Made by a program: the position numbers and the translations under genes | Shown: piece after piece, positions 16,936 through 26,261 of the stretch | How positions within the stretch are numbered: the stretch's first letter is position 1 | Layout of the letters: every line of letters starts with the position of its first letter | From: Streptomyces griseus subsp. griseus | GTDB lineage: Bacteria; Actinomycetota; Actinomycetes; Streptomycetales; Streptomycetaceae | Assembly: GCF_003610995.1 (NCBI RefSeq) | Contig: NZ_CP032543.1 | Span: 4,092,001 to 4,156,000, forward strand | Direction: 5' to 3' | DNA: 64,000 nucleotides | Notes under the pieces: generated by a model | Database searches by the model: none | Told to the model about the DNA's origin: nothing | Seen by the model: only the letters and a program-made list of their open reading frames with translations

Positions 16936-17174
16936 TCCGTACCTGATCGCGCCCCGTACTCCCCCCGGTGAGAGATCCGGACGGGGGGCGCCCGGCAGAC
17001 GAGAGCATGTCCGGGTGGGGCGGGGGACGTACATGGAATGCCGGCGCGCTGCGATTCCGGCACTGGTCGGCGGCCTGCTGCTGACGGCTGTGGTGGGCGG
17101 GGCGAGCACCCGGGCGCTGCGACTGCCGGGCGCCATCGACGTGCCCGGCGGGCTGACCGCCGCCCCTCAGGACC

Positions 17175-17472
17175 GTCATCCACGTCGAGGACGTGGAACC
17201 GCACGAAGTGGCCCCCGGCACCCTGCGCCGCAAGCTGCCCGCCACCGCCTACGCCCGGGGCTGGCTGATCGGCTTCGCCGCCGGTACGGAGTGGCCCGAG
17301 ACCGATGAACACCCCACCGAAGAGCGGTACTTCGTCATCAGCGGTGAGGTGATCGACGGCGGTGAGCGGCATGGTCCGGAGTCGCACGTCGTGTTCGCGC
17401 CCGGGAGTGAGCACCGGCCGCGTACGGAGACGGGGCCCGGATGCCGGGCATCTCGATGCTGAGCGCCTGAAG
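17175..17472 (+). pseudogene. ChrR-like cupin gene with frameshift and no normal start
   Basis: The frame VIHVEDVEPHEVAPGTLRRK, then ARGWLIGFAAGTEWPETDEH, then EERYFVISGEVIDGG is a small cupin of the ChrR/anti-sigma cupin type with metal-ligand-like His and Glu. Near 17,433 the frame slips in a GGGG run: as written the protein ends TGPGCRASRC, but one extra base would give GARMPGISMLSA and a stop at 17470-17472, the expected family ending. The codon at the expected start (17175) is GTC, and the first in-frame GTG is 17193. Either inactive or affected by a sequencing error. Confidence 0.6.
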
Positions 17473-17527
17473 CAGGTGAACACCTGAGCTTGAGGCTGCC
17501 GCTGCGGCAGCTCCTGCGAGGTGCCGG

Positions 17528-17905
17528 TCAGGCCGCCGTGGCCCGCCGCAGCGTCTTGCGGTGGGCCCGGTTCGTGGCCATGAGCACGTCCAAGGCGTCC
17601 CGGGTGCGGATCAGCTCCTCGATGTGGGCGGAGAGCCGTTCCCGCTCCTGCTCCATCCGCTCCATGGCGGCGTCGGACGTCGCCTCGCTCGGGGCGTCCA
17701 CGCAGGGCAGCAGCTCCGTGATGGTGCGGCTGGACAGGCCCGCCGCGTAGAGCCGCTGGACGAAGCCGACCCGGTCGATGTCGGCCTCTTGGAAGTGGCG
17801 CTGTCCGCTGGGGGTGCGCGCACTGGTGAGCAGGCCCTGCTCCTCGTAGTAGCGCAGGGACCGGACGCTCACGCCGGCCGCCTTCGCGAGTTCCCCGATG
17901 CGCAT
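17528..17905 (-). CDS. MerR-family transcriptional regulator
   Basis: A 125-residue MerR regulator: N-terminal winged helix MRIGELAKAAGVSVRSLRYY, EEQGLLTSARTPSGQRHF, then a long dimerisation helix (SDAAMERMEQERERLSAHIEEL). It has no Cys cluster, so a metal sensor is unlikely; the size fits the redox/quinone or organic-ligand MerR group. It is divergent from the OYE-family reductase gene, and the shared 121-bp gap contains a palindrome in an over-long promoter spacer, the hallmark of MerR control. It probably regulates the reductase. Confidence 0.92.
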   Translation of the reverse strand: MRIGELAKAAGVSVRSLRYYEEQGLLTSARTPSGQRHFQEADIDRVGFVQRLYAAGLSSRTITELLPCVDAPSEATSDAAMERMEQERERLSAHIEELIRTRDALDVLMATNRAHRKTLRRATAA

Positions 17906-17944
17906 GCCGTTCGTCCGTCCTTCTCGCCGTGGCCCTCTTCGGGC

Positions 17945-17975
17945 TTGCCTCTGACACTGATGTCAGGTTTTAGCG
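17945..17975 (+). promoter_or_regulatory. MerR-type promoter/operator for the OYE reductase
   Basis: A -35-like TTGCCT (17945-17950) and a -10-like TTAGCG (17970-17975) are separated by 19 bp, and the spacer contains the palindrome CTGACACTGATGTCAG (17951-17966; 6-bp arms, 4-bp centre). Long 19-20-bp spacers with a centred palindrome are diagnostic of promoters activated by MerR proteins through DNA untwisting. Confidence 0.85.
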
Positions 17976-18026
17976 TAGCCGCAGTGTCCGGTTCGCGGGC
18001 GCCACGGAACGAGGAGGACGTTCGGT

Positions 18027-19157
18027 ATGACCCTTGTCGACAGCCCTTTCGGGACCCACTCCGAGGCCCGGTCGGACGCCCGGTCCGACACCCTCTTCAC
18101 CGGCTACCGGCTCGGTGGCCTCACTCTTCCCAACCGGGTCGTGATGGCCCCCATGACCCGCGTCCGGGCCGCCGCCGGCGGGCTCGCGACCCCCTCGATG
18201 GCGACGTACTACGCCCAGCGGGCGACCGCGGGGCTCATCGTGAGCGAAGGTGTGCAGCCGAGCCTGATCGGGCAGTCGAACCCGGGCACGCCGGGGCTGT
18301 ACACCGAGGAGCAGGTCGCCTCGTGGCGGCCGGTCACCGCCGCTGTCCATGCGAACGGGGGCCGGATCTTCGCGCAGATCATGCACGGCGGGCGGGTCTC
18401 GCATCCCGACACGACCGGTCTCGTGCCGGTCGGGCCGTCCGCTGTACCGGCCGTCGGCGAGGTGTTCACGCCGACCGGTCCGCAGACCGCGCCGATGCCC
18501 CGCGCCCTGGACACCGCCGAGGTGCCCGAGCACGCCCGGTCGTACGCGGAGGCCGCCCGCCGGGCCGTCGACGCGGGCTTCGACGGGGTCGAACTCCACG
18601 GCGCCAACGGCTACTTGATCTCACAGTTCCTCTCCTCCAACGCCAACCTGCGGACCGACCGCTACGGGGGTTCGCTCGCCAACCGCGTACGGTTCGCGGT
18701 CGAGGCGGTGGAGGCGACCATCGATGCCGTGGGTGCGGCGCGGACCGGCATCCGGCTCTCGCCGGGCGGGACGTTCTGGGGCGTCGAGGAGAAGGACGTA
18801 CCGGAGCTCTACGCCGTACTCCTGGGGGAGTTGGCGCGGTTGGAGCCCGCCTATGTGCACCTGGAGGCGACCGTCGGGGACGAGATCCTGGTGAACCTGC
18901 GCCGCGCGTGGCCCGGCGCCCTGATCATGAACCCGGTGCTGCCGATGGGGGACCGGCGCGCCGAGCGCCCGGACGCGGACCGGTGGCTGGGGCTGGGCGC
19001 GGACCTCATCAGCTTCGGGCGGGCCTTCATCGCCAACCCCGATCTGGTGGAACGGCTGCGCGCGGGGCTGCCGCTCGCCGCGGAGGACGCGGCGACGTAC
19101 TTCCAGGGGGGTGACGCGGGGTACGTCACGTATCCGGCGTACCAGCACGTGGGGTGA
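18027..19157 (+). CDS. Old Yellow Enzyme family alkene reductase (NADH:flavin oxidoreductase)
   Basis: A 376-residue FMN-dependent TIM-barrel reductase that reduces activated C=C bonds with NAD(P)H. The substrate-anchoring pair is present in VELHGANGYLISQF (His191 and Asn194, the same numbers as in yeast OYE1), along with NRVVMAPMTRVRA near the N-terminus, FAQIMHGGRVSHPD and the C-terminal FMN-binding DLISFGRAFIANPDL. ATG 18027 follows GAGGAGGA. The adjacent divergent MerR gene and shared operator suggest induction by an electrophile or quinone. Confidence 0.94.
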   Translation: MTLVDSPFGTHSEARSDARSDTLFTGYRLGGLTLPNRVVMAPMTRVRAAAGGLATPSMATYYAQRATAGLIVSEGVQPSLIGQSNPGTPGLYTEEQVASWRPVTAAVHANGGRIFAQIMHGGRVSHPDTTGLVPVGPSAVPAVGEVFTPTGPQTAPMPRALDTAEVPEHARSYAEAARRAVDAGFDGVELHGANGYLISQFLSSNANLRTDRYGGSLANRVRFAVEAVEATIDAVGAARTGIRLSPGGTFWGVEEKDVPELYAVLLGELARLEPAYVHLEATVGDEILVNLRRAWPGALIMNPVLPMGDRRAERPDADRWLGLGADLISFGRAFIANPDLVERLRAGLPLAAEDAATYFQGGDAGYVTYPAYQHVG

Positions 19158-19264
19158 GGCCGAGGGGGGCCAGGAGGAAGTCCGGCCCCCGGCCCTCTTC
19201 CGGCTGTGACGTGTGCGCGTCAGAATCCTAGGGCCTGCCCCCCACGGCCCTTGGAGGCGCCCCC

Positions 19265-20188
19265 ATGTCCACCACCCCCGACTCCCCGGCGACGTCAGGT
19301 CTCCTGAGCACGCGCCGCGGCTTCCTGACCGGCGCCCTCGCCGTCTCCGCCACCGCGATCATCGGGGCCGCGCCCGCCGTCGCCGCGACACGCAAGGCCG
19401 TCCGGGGCACCCAGGACTGGATGGGCGGCCTGCCCGACTCCATCGAGCTGCGGCGTCTCACGATTCCGGGCACGCACGATTCGGGCGCCCGGTTCGGCGG
19501 GCCGTGGACGGAGTGCCAGAACACCACGATCGCCCAGCAGTTGCAGAGCGGCATCCGGTTCCTGGACGTACGGTGCCGGATCACCAGTGGGTCGTTCGCG
19601 ATCCACCACGGGGCCGCGTTCCAGAACATGATGTTCGGCGATGTCCTCGTCGCCTGCCGGGACTTCCTGGCCTCACGGCCCAGCGAGACGGTGCTGATGC
19701 GGGTCAAGCAGGAGTACTCCTCCGAGAGCGACGCGGCGTTCCGGGCGGTCTTCGACGACTACCTCGACGGGCGGGGGTGGCGGTCGCTGTTCCGCCTGGA
19801 CTCCACGCTCCCCTCGCTCGGCGGTGCCCGGGGCAAGGTCGTGCTGCTGGCCGACAACGGCGGGCTGCCCGGGGTGCGTTACGGCGATCAGGGTCTCTTC
19901 GACATCCAGGACGACTACATGGCGGAGCCGTTCGCCAAGTATCCGAAGATCGAGGCCCAGTTCCGCAAGGCGGCCCAGCAGCCCGGCAAGTTCTTCATGA
20001 ACTACGTCTCCACCGCCGCCCTGATGCCGCCCCGCTGGAACGCCGACCGGCTCAACCCGCAGGTGCACTCGTTCCTGGAACGGTCCGAGACCGCCGGGTG
20101 GACGGGGCTCGGCATCGTCCCGATGGACTACCCGAACCAGCGGGGCGGGCTGGTGGAGTCGCTGATCCGGCACAACCCGGCGGGGTGA
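19265..20188 (+). CDS. Tat-exported phosphatidylinositol-specific phospholipase C-like protein
   Basis: A 307-residue PI-PLC-fold protein. The N-terminus has a twin-arginine signal, STRRGFLTG at residues 15-23 followed by a hydrophobic stretch ending AVA-A. Catalytic-type histidines are in TIPGTHDSG (His71) and FAIHHGA (about 113), with FLDVRCRI and VLMRVKQEY as family landmarks. These enzymes cleave phosphatidylinositol by intramolecular attack; the actual lipid substrate is unknown. Monocistronic, preceded by a purine-rich CTTGGAGG. Confidence 0.92.
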   Translation: MSTTPDSPATSGLLSTRRGFLTGALAVSATAIIGAAPAVAATRKAVRGTQDWMGGLPDSIELRRLTIPGTHDSGARFGGPWTECQNTTIAQQLQSGIRFLDVRCRITSGSFAIHHGAAFQNMMFGDVLVACRDFLASRPSETVLMRVKQEYSSESDAAFRAVFDDYLDGRGWRSLFRLDSTLPSLGGARGKVVLLADNGGLPGVRYGDQGLFDIQDDYMAEPFAKYPKIEAQFRKAAQQPGKFFMNYVSTAALMPPRWNADRLNPQVHSFLERSETAGWTGLGIVPMDYPNQRGGLVESLIRHNPAG

Positions 20189-20281
20189 GGGGGCGGGCTT
20201 CCGGGGTGAGCCACATCCCGGAAGCTTCGCTTCTCTTTCGAATCATGCGGTGCTGGGTTCACTCTCAAAGGAGACAGAGCC

Positions 20282-20540
20282 ATGCGCGGCACCGCGGAGG
20301 ACCGCACGCTCCTGCCTGAGCACCGTGAGGAGACCGCCGGACTCCGGACCTTCCTCGACGGAGTTCCGGCTGCTGTCGAACCCGCTCTGTTCCGAGTGCC
20401 CGACGGTGCCACCCACAGCCTGCCTCCGGAGGTCTGCGAGGCGCTCATGGCGGTGGTGCGCGCCCTGCCGGACGGCAGGGCGGTGACCGTCGCGCCGGTG
20501 AACACGACGCTGACCACCCAAGAGGCCGCCGACCTGCGGT
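20282..20540 (+). pseudogene. Excisionase-family antitoxin remnant
   Basis: Reads MRGTAEDRTLLPEHREETAG, ALPDGRAVTVAPVNTTLTTQ and EAADL, the N-terminal part of the HTH antitoxins that pair with PIN-domain toxins (family continuation would be a DNA-recognition helix and binding tail). After EAADL the frame loses similarity and ends at 20611 with WTSWPGTSLSGSGP. The HTH is therefore truncated by an internal deletion that fuses it to the toxin remnant. A Shine-Dalgarno-like GGAGACAG precedes ATG 20282. Confidence 0.6.
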
Positions 20541-20823
20541 GCGGCGCTCGCAACGCCGCCGAGGGCTGGACGAGCTGGCCAGGAACGTCGCTGAGCGGAT
20601 CGGGCCCCTGAAGGCCAAGGGGCTTGTCGCTGCCATGGCGGGAGCATTTCCGGAGAGCCTGGTGACGGGGTACGCCGCGCTCTTGTACGCCATGGCGAAC
20701 GATCCCAAGGACCGGCACGTCCTGGCGGCGGCTGCCGGGGGCGCCCACACCGCCGCCGGGGATGCTCACCTCCCCGGCCCGCTCACATCTCCGGCGGCGG
20801 TGTGGGCGCCCCCGGCAGCCTGA
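20541..20823 (+). pseudogene. PIN-domain toxin remnant with replaced C-terminus
   Basis: In a different frame from the antitoxin piece, GLDELARNVAERIGPLKAKG and GAFPESLVTGYAALLYAMAN followed by DPKDRHVLAAA match the middle of PIN-domain RNase toxins. The N-terminal catalytic Asp region is lost in the deletion. After HVLAAA the family would continue with the last acidic cluster, but here the sequence is an inverted copy of the 3' end of the adjacent sensor kinase gene. The module is dead as a toxin-antitoxin system. Confidence 0.6.
20730..20820. repeat. 30-bp perfect inverted repeat at the sensor-kinase 3' end
   Basis: Arm 1 at 20730-20759 and arm 2 at 20791-20820 are perfect reverse complements over 30 bp, with a 31-bp centre containing the kinase stop codon. 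Arm 2 is the native coding DNA for the last residues of the histidine kinase (minus strand); arm 1 lies inside the toxin remnant where PIN sequence stops. It may act as a very stable 3' stem-loop for the kinase transcript. Confidence 0.95.
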
Positions 20824-22234
20824 TCGTCGCGACCGTGCCGGGACCTTCGCCCTCCGGGGCCGGGCGCAAGGCGATCTCGCCGCCCGCCTGCTGGACCGTG
20901 CGGGCCACGATGGAGAGGCCGAGGCCCGAGCCGGGGAGCTGGCGGGCGGAGGGGGAGCGCCAGAAGCGTTCGAAGACGTGGGGGAGTTCCTCGGCGGGGA
21001 TGCCGGGGCCCCGGTCGCGTACCGTCAGCTCGCCCCGGTGCAGGCGCACGTCGATCGTGGCGCGGGGCGGGCTGAACTTCACAGCGTTGTCCAGGACGTT
21101 GACGATCGCCCGCTCCAGGGCCGCCGGTTCGGCCCGCACGTACCAGGGGGCCAGGTCGTCGGTGATCGTCAGCTCCGGGCCGCGCAGGCGGGCGCGTTGC
21201 AGGGCGGTGCGGGTGATGTCGTGCAGGGCCACCACCTGGAGCGGGCCCGGCTGGGCGGCGTCGGGGCGGGCCAGCTCCTGGAGGTCCCCGATCAGTGCGG
21301 CCAGCTCCGTCATCTGGGCCTTGACCGAGGCCATCAGCGCCCTCCGGTCGTCCGGCGGGATCACCCGGCCCGTCTCGTCGCTGCGCGCCAGCAGCTCCAC
21401 ATTGGTCCGCAGCGAGGTGAGCGGGGTGCGCAGCTCATGGCCCGCGTCCGCGATCAGCTGGGCCTGGCGGTCGCGGGAGGAGGCGAGCTGCGCGGCCATG
21501 GAGTTGAAGGAGTGCGACAGGCGGGCGATCTCGTCCTCGCCGTCGACCGGGATGCGTACGGTCAGGTCCTCCGTGCGCGCCACGTGTTCCACCGCCTCCG
21601 TGAGCTCGTCCACCGGGCGCAGGCCCGACCTCGCCACCCAGAGCCCGGCCGCGCCCGCGCCGACCACACCGATGCCGCCGACCAGCGCGAGGACCCAGGC
21701 GAGCGTGGAGAGCGGTGCGTCGATCTCGCTCAGCGGGCGGGCCACCGAGACGGCCAGCTGGTTGTTCTGCCGGCCGGAGCTGACCACCGGCGGCAGCTTG
21801 CGGGTGTAGACCCGCATCTCCTTGCCGTCGTCGTTCTCCGTCGTGTGCAGGGCGTCGCCCTGCCGGCCCGCCGCCACGGCTACGTCACTGGGCTGGGCGG
21901 GGATGGGTGTGGTGTTCGGGGCCGTGCAGTAGCTGCCGTTCGCCGCCACGATCTGCACGGTGTACTGGCCCGGGAACTCCTGGGCGGGCAACTGCCCGCC
22001 GCTCAGGCACGACGTCAGCAGGTCGCCCATCGGCTCGTTGTCCATCTTCGCGTTGCGCAGCGAGTCGTCCAGCTGGTCCTCCAGCTGGGCCCGGGTCACG
22101 AACCAGCACGCGACCGCCACCGCCGCGACCGCCACCGCGACCGCGACCGCCACCAGGAGCGCGAGCCGGGAGCGCAGCGGCAGCGCGCGGAAGCGCCGTA
22201 CCAGAGCCCTCCTCGGAGGTGCCGCCTCGCTCAC
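20783..22234 (-). CDS. Two-component sensor histidine kinase, MprB-like
   Basis: A 483-residue membrane kinase. First membrane segment at about residues 20-45, an extracytoplasmic sensor of about 130 residues containing two Cys, a second segment ([20 protein letters not shown]), a HAMP linker, then HisKA with the phospho-acceptor in [20 protein letters not shown] and HATPase_c with [25 protein letters not shown] and GSGLGLSIV. The GTG start overlaps the response-regulator stop by 4 nt. With the upstream HtrA-like protease the arrangement resembles the mycobacterial MprA-MprB-PepD envelope-stress system. Confidence 0.94.
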   Translation of the reverse strand: MSEAAPPRRALVRRFRALPLRSRLALLVAVAVAVAVAAVAVACWFVTRAQLEDQLDDSLRNAKMDNEPMGDLLTSCLSGGQLPAQEFPGQYTVQIVAANGSYCTAPNTTPIPAQPSDVAVAAGRQGDALHTTENDDGKEMRVYTRKLPPVVSSGRQNNQLAVSVARPLSEIDAPLSTLAWVLALVGGIGVVGAGAAGLWVARSGLRPVDELTEAVEHVARTEDLTVRIPVDGEDEIARLSHSFNSMAAQLASSRDRQAQLIADAGHELRTPLTSLRTNVELLARSDETGRVIPPDDRRALMASVKAQMTELAALIGDLQELARPDAAQPGPLQVVALHDITRTALQRARLRGPELTITDDLAPWYVRAEPAALERAIVNVLDNAVKFSPPRATIDVRLHRGELTVRDRGPGIPAEELPHVFERFWRSPSARQLPGSGLGLSIVARTVQQAGGEIALRPAPEGEGPGTVATIRLPGAPTPPPEM

Positions 22235-22968
22235 GCCTCGCCGCTCCCGCCCGTACGGAGTGCGTAGCCCACCCCGCGTACGGTGTGGACCAGGCGCGGT
22301 TCGCCGCCCGCCTCGGTCTTGCGGCGCAGGTACATCACGTACACGTCCAGGGAGTTGGAGCTCGGCTCGAAGTCGAAGCCCCAGACCGCCTTGAGGATCT
22401 GCTCCCGGGTCAGCACCTGGCGCGGGTGCGCCAGGAACATCTCCAGGAGCGTGAACTCGGTTCGGGTCAGCTCCACCCGCCGCTCGCCCCGGGTGACCTC
22501 GCGGGTCGCCAGGTCCATCCGCAGGTCGGCGAAGGAGAGCACATCGTCGTCGGAGACGTCCGCGCCCGCCGCCGACGCCGCGTACGAGCTGCGGCGCAGC
22601 AGGGCCCGGATGCGGGCGAACAGCTCGTCCAGCTCGAACGGCTTCACCAGGTAGTCGTCCGCGCCCGCGTCGAGGCCGGTGACCCGGTCCCCGACGGTGT
22701 CGCGGGCGGTGAGCATGAGGATGGGCGTGGTGGAGCCGGTGGCGCGGATGCGGCGGGCGGCGGTGAGGCCGTCCATGCGGGGCATCTGGATGTCCAGGAC
22801 GATGAGGTCGGGGGCGTACGCCTCGGCCATCGCCAGGGCGTCGTACCCGTCGACCGCGACCTGGGTGCCGTACCCCTCGAAGGCGAGGCTGCGCTGGAGC
22901 GCCTCCCGTACGGCGGGTTCGTCGTCGACGATCAGGATGCGCTGGGGATCGTCTTCGGCGGGGCTCAT
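22231..22968 (-). CDS. OmpR-family response regulator, MprA-like
   Basis: A 245-residue regulator: receiver domain with acidic pocket VDDE (15-18) and phospho-acceptor Asp59 in [13 protein letters not shown], switch Thr in LMLTARD and Lys in [11 protein letters not shown], followed by a winged-helix DNA-binding domain ending [20 protein letters not shown]. It is coupled to the kinase by a 4-nt overlap and follows the protease gene by 56 nt, so all three may share one transcript. Its targets probably include the protease itself, by analogy with MprA. Confidence 0.95.
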   Translation of the reverse strand: MSPAEDDPQRILIVDDEPAVREALQRSLAFEGYGTQVAVDGYDALAMAEAYAPDLIVLDIQMPRMDGLTAARRIRATGSTTPILMLTARDTVGDRVTGLDAGADDYLVKPFELDELFARIRALLRRSSYAASAAGADVSDDDVLSFADLRMDLATREVTRGERRVELTRTEFTLLEMFLAHPRQVLTREQILKAVWGFDFEPSSNSLDVYVMYLRRKTEAGGEPRLVHTVRGVGYALRTGGSGEA

Positions 22969-23024
22969 CGCGGTGTCGTCCTCTTCTCGTTCCGGCCGGT
23001 GGGGGCGGGCTCAGCCTCGCACGG

Positions 23025-24098
23025 TCAGGAGGTGTTCCCCGCGCGCAGGGCGTCCAGGTCGGCCTTGAGCGTGTTCACCGGGATCGCGAAGCCGAGGCCC
23101 ACGCTGCCCGCCGACGAACCGCCGCCCGCCGCCGAGGAACTGGGCGCGTACATCGCGGAGTTGATGCCGATGATCTCACCGTCCATGTTGATCAGCGCGC
23201 CGCCGGAGTTGCCGGGGTTGAGCGAGGCGTCGGTCTGGAGCGCCTTGTACGTGGTCGTCTTCTCGCCCGTGTCGCCGTTGAACTGCTGCCCGCCGAACTC
23301 GAACGGCCACTGATCACTTCCGCCGCCCTGGCCCTGGCCCTGGCCCGAGCTGCCGGAGTCGTCCTTCGCCACCGTCACGTCCCGGTCCAGCGCGGAGATG
23401 ATCCCGCTGGTGACCGTGCCGGTCAGCCCCTCCGGCGAGCCGATCGCCACGACCTGGTCGCCCACCTTGACCTGCGAGGAGTCGCCGAGCGCCGCCGTCT
23501 TCAGCCCGCTCGCGCCGCGCAGCTTGATGAGCGCGAGGTCCTTGTCGGGGTCGGTGCCCACGACGTCGGCGGTGTACGTCTTGCCGGTGGAGAGCGTGAC
23601 CTGGATCTGCTGGGCGCCCGAGATGACGTGGTTGTTGGTGACGATCTCGCCGTCCTCGGTGATCACGACGCCGGACCCGGTGGACCTGCCCGCCGAGGAG
23701 GCCGCGCCGATCTCGACGATGGCCGGGGAGACCGCCTCCGCGACACCGGAGACCGTCCCCTTGCTGCTCTGCGAGACGGTGGTGCCCTGGACCGCGCCCT
23801 TGGCGCCGGTCGCCTGGGCGGAGCCGCCGTTCAGCTGGCCGACCAGGGTCGCCGTACCGCCGCCGATCACCGCCGCCGCGAGCGCGACCGCCGCCAGCAG
23901 CGCCACCGGCCGCTTGGCCCGGCGGTGGTTGGTGGGGGCGTACGGGGGCGGGGGCGGATAGCCACCCGCCGCGCCGTCGTACGCCGTGCTGCCGTCGTGC
24001 GCCGAGTCGCTGTACCCCGCGCTCCCGTAGGCGTACGAGGTCGGGTCCTGGTCCGTCGAGTGCGCGCCGCTCGGGCGAAGGTTCTCCGTCATGTCCAT
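23025..24098 (-). CDS. Membrane-anchored HtrA-like trypsin-fold serine protease (PepD-like) without PDZ
   Basis: A 357-residue protein: Pro/Tyr/Ser-rich cytoplasmic N-terminus (1-60), one membrane anchor (PVALLAAVALAAAVIGGGTA), then an extracytoplasmic chymotrypsin-fold protease with triad His157 (TNNHV), Asp187 (DKDLALIKL) and Ser298 (NPGNSGGAL). A Gly/Gln-rich insertion lies at about 247-280. HtrA relatives usually have a C-terminal PDZ domain, but this protein ends just after the protease fold (GFAIPVNTLKADLDAL). ATG 24098 is chosen; ATG 24092 is an alternative. It sits directly upstream of the two-component genes. Confidence 0.9.
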   Translation of the reverse strand: MDMTENLRPSGAHSTDQDPTSYAYGSAGYSDSAHDGSTAYDGAAGGYPPPPPYAPTNHRRAKRPVALLAAVALAAAVIGGGTATLVGQLNGGSAQATGAKGAVQGTTVSQSSKGTVSGVAEAVSPAIVEIGAASSAGRSTGSGVVITEDGEIVTNNHVISGAQQIQVTLSTGKTYTADVVGTDPDKDLALIKLRGASGLKTAALGDSSQVKVGDQVVAIGSPEGLTGTVTSGIISALDRDVTVAKDDSGSSGQGQGQGGGSDQWPFEFGGQQFNGDTGEKTTTYKALQTDASLNPGNSGGALINMDGEIIGINSAMYAPSSSAAGGGSSAGSVGLGFAIPVNTLKADLDALRAGNTS

Positions 24099-24205
24099 CA
24101 GGCTGGCCACCGAACATGAGAGCAGCCTGAGTACGTCCTGAGAAGCCCGGAAGAAGCGCGTATGCCCGCTGTAAAGACCCGGGCCGCCCCTACGTGGGCG
24201 GAGTC

Positions 24206-25240
24206 CTAGGCCGTCGGCTCCCCGCAGCCGCACGAGCGCCGGATCACCAGCGCCGAGGGGAACTGCTTCAGCCGCTCCCGCCGCGAGCCGACGACCCGGA
24301 GCGAGTCGTCGAGGACCAGGTCCACGGCGGCCCGCGCCATCGCCGGGCGGTCCGAGAAGACCGTGGTCAGCGGCGGATCGGTGAGCCCGGCCTCCTTCAC
24401 GTCGTCGAAGCCCGCGACGGCCAGCTCACCCGGCACGTCGATGCGCAGCTCGCGCGCCGCCCGCAGCACCCCGATGGCCTGGTCGTCGGTGGCGCAGAAG
24501 ATCGCCGGGGGCCGGTCCGGGCCGGCGAGCAGCCCGAGGGCCACCTGATAGGCGTCGTACCGGTTGTACGGGGCCTGGAACAGCCGGCCCTCCGTGGAGC
24601 GGCCGGACTCGTGCATCGCCCGGCGCCACCCCTCGACGTGGTCGGCGACCGGGTCACCGACCGACGGGGTCTCCTCCGTACCGCCGAGGCAGGCCACGTA
24701 GGCGTTGCCGTGCTCCAGCAGGTGGCGGGTGGCCAGCTGGGCGCCGCCGACGTCGTCCGTCACGACCGCGACGTCGTCGATCGCCTCGGGGCGCTCGTGC
24801 AGCAGCACCACCCGGGCGTCCCAGGCCTCTATCTCCGCCGCCGCCCGCTCGCTGGGGCCCTGGCTGACGAGGATCAGGCCGGAGACGCGCATGCCGAGGA
24901 AGGCCCGCAGATAGTGGACCTCGCGCTCGTCGCGGTAGTCGGAGTTGCCGACGAGCACCATTTTCCCGCGCTCGGCGGCGGCCTGTTCGACCGCGTGCGC
25001 CATCTCCGCGAAGAACGGCTGCCGGGCGTCCGGGACGATCATTCCTATGAGGTCGGTCCGCCGCGAGGCCATGGCCTGGGCGACCCGGTCGGGCCGGTAC
25101 CCCAGCTGCTTGATCGCGGCGAGCACCCGCTCGCGCGTGGCCGGGGCGACCGGCCGGGGTCCGTTGTTGATGACGTAGCTGACGACCGCGGTCGACGTAC
25201 CCGCCAGTCTCGCCACATCGTCCCGCGTCACCTTGGCCAC
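24206..25240 (-). CDS. LacI-family transcriptional regulator
   Basis: A 344-residue LacI/GalR repressor: HTH and hinge [40 protein letters not shown], then a periplasmic-binding-protein-like effector domain ([38 protein letters not shown]). The protein ends with a Cys pair (CGCGEP). The start is 24 nt after the glnR stop on the same strand, so it may be co-transcribed with glnR. No sugar gene is adjacent, so the ligand is unknown. Confidence 0.93.
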   Translation of the reverse strand: MAKVTRDDVARLAGTSTAVVSYVINNGPRPVAPATRERVLAAIKQLGYRPDRVAQAMASRRTDLIGMIVPDARQPFFAEMAHAVEQAAAERGKMVLVGNSDYRDEREVHYLRAFLGMRVSGLILVSQGPSERAAAEIEAWDARVVLLHERPEAIDDVAVVTDDVGGAQLATRHLLEHGNAYVACLGGTEETPSVGDPVADHVEGWRRAMHESGRSTEGRLFQAPYNRYDAYQVALGLLAGPDRPPAIFCATDDQAIGVLRAARELRIDVPGELAVAGFDDVKEAGLTDPPLTTVFSDRPAMARAAVDLVLDDSLRVVGSRRERLKQFPSALVIRRSCGCGEPTA

Positions 25241-25264
25241 GCGCGGCAGTCTACGCGGATGGAC

Positions 25265-26071
25265 CTATCCCTTGGCAGCCCGGACCGGGGCTTCTTCCTC
25301 CGCCGTGGCCGAAGAGGGCTGCTCCGAACGGGTGACGGTGCCGTCGGCCTTCTGCCGTCCGGCGGCCCGCTCCTTCGCCTCCTCGGCGGCGCGCTCGACC
25401 TTCTCCGGTACGACGAAGCGGTAGCCGACGTTGCGGACGGTCCCGATCAGCGACTCGTGCTCGGGGCCGAGCTTGGCGCGCAACCGCCGGACGTGGACGT
25501 CGACCGTCCGCGTACCGCCGAAGTAGTCGTATCCCCAGACCTCCTGGAGGAGCTGGGCGCGGGTGAACACCCGGCCCGGGTGCTGGGCCAGGTATTTCAG
25601 CAGTTCGAATTCCTTGAAGGTCAGGTCCAGGACCCGGCCCTTGAGTTTCGCGCTGTACGTGGCCTCGTCGACGGAGAGATCGCCGTTGCGGATCTCCATC
25701 GGGGAGTCGTCGGAGGTGATCTGCTGCCGGCCGGTGGCCAGCCGCAGCCGGGCCTCGACCTCGGCGGGCCCCGCCGTGTCCAGCAGGACGTCGTCGATGC
25801 CCCAGTCGGCGGTGACGGCCGCGAGGCCGCCCTCGGTGACGACGAGGATCAGCGGACAGCCCGGTCCGGTGGACCGCAGCAGCTGACAGAGCGAGCGGAC
25901 CTGCGGGAGGTCGCGGCGCCCGTCGATGAGGATCACATCGGCGCCCGGGGTGTCCACCAGGGCCGGGCCCTCGGCGGGGGCGACCCGCACGCTGTGCAGC
26001 AGGAGGCCGAGGGCGGGAAGCACCTCCGTCGACGGCTGGAGTGCGTTCGTCAACAGCAGCAGTGAACTCAT
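25265..26071 (-). CDS. glnR: Global nitrogen regulator GlnR
   Basis: A 268-residue atypical OmpR-family orphan regulator. The N-terminal receiver-like domain lacks the usual phosphorylation chemistry; [13 protein letters not shown] (Asp near residue 50) supports dimerisation. The winged helix has [20 protein letters not shown] and [15 protein letters not shown], ending [14 protein letters not shown], then an Ala/Glu-rich tail of about 45 residues. GlnR controls glnA, amt and nitrite/nitrate genes in Streptomyces. A candidate GlnR site lies at 26262-26277 upstream. Confidence 0.95.
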   Translation of the reverse strand: MSSLLLLTNALQPSTEVLPALGLLLHSVRVAPAEGPALVDTPGADVILIDGRRDLPQVRSLCQLLRSTGPGCPLILVVTEGGLAAVTADWGIDDVLLDTAGPAEVEARLRLATGRQQITSDDSPMEIRNGDLSVDEATYSAKLKGRVLDLTFKEFELLKYLAQHPGRVFTRAQLLQEVWGYDYFGGTRTVDVHVRRLRAKLGPEHESLIGTVRNVGYRFVVPEKVERAAEEAKERAAGRQKADGTVTRSEQPSSATAEEEAPVRAAKG

Positions 26072-26261
26072 CGCCGCCCACCTGCCTGGTTCGGTCGATC
26101 GTGTTGCACGGTTCGCTCGCCCATTACGTCGGTCCTCCTCGTTCCCTGCGAGAGGGGCACTCCCGGGTCGGACCCGGGGGAGTATGCGGCACTGCTTCGT
26201 ACGTCATGCGTCATGCGGTTTTCACACCACGGTCCCGCGCCCTGGGACCGCTGAGCTTGTC

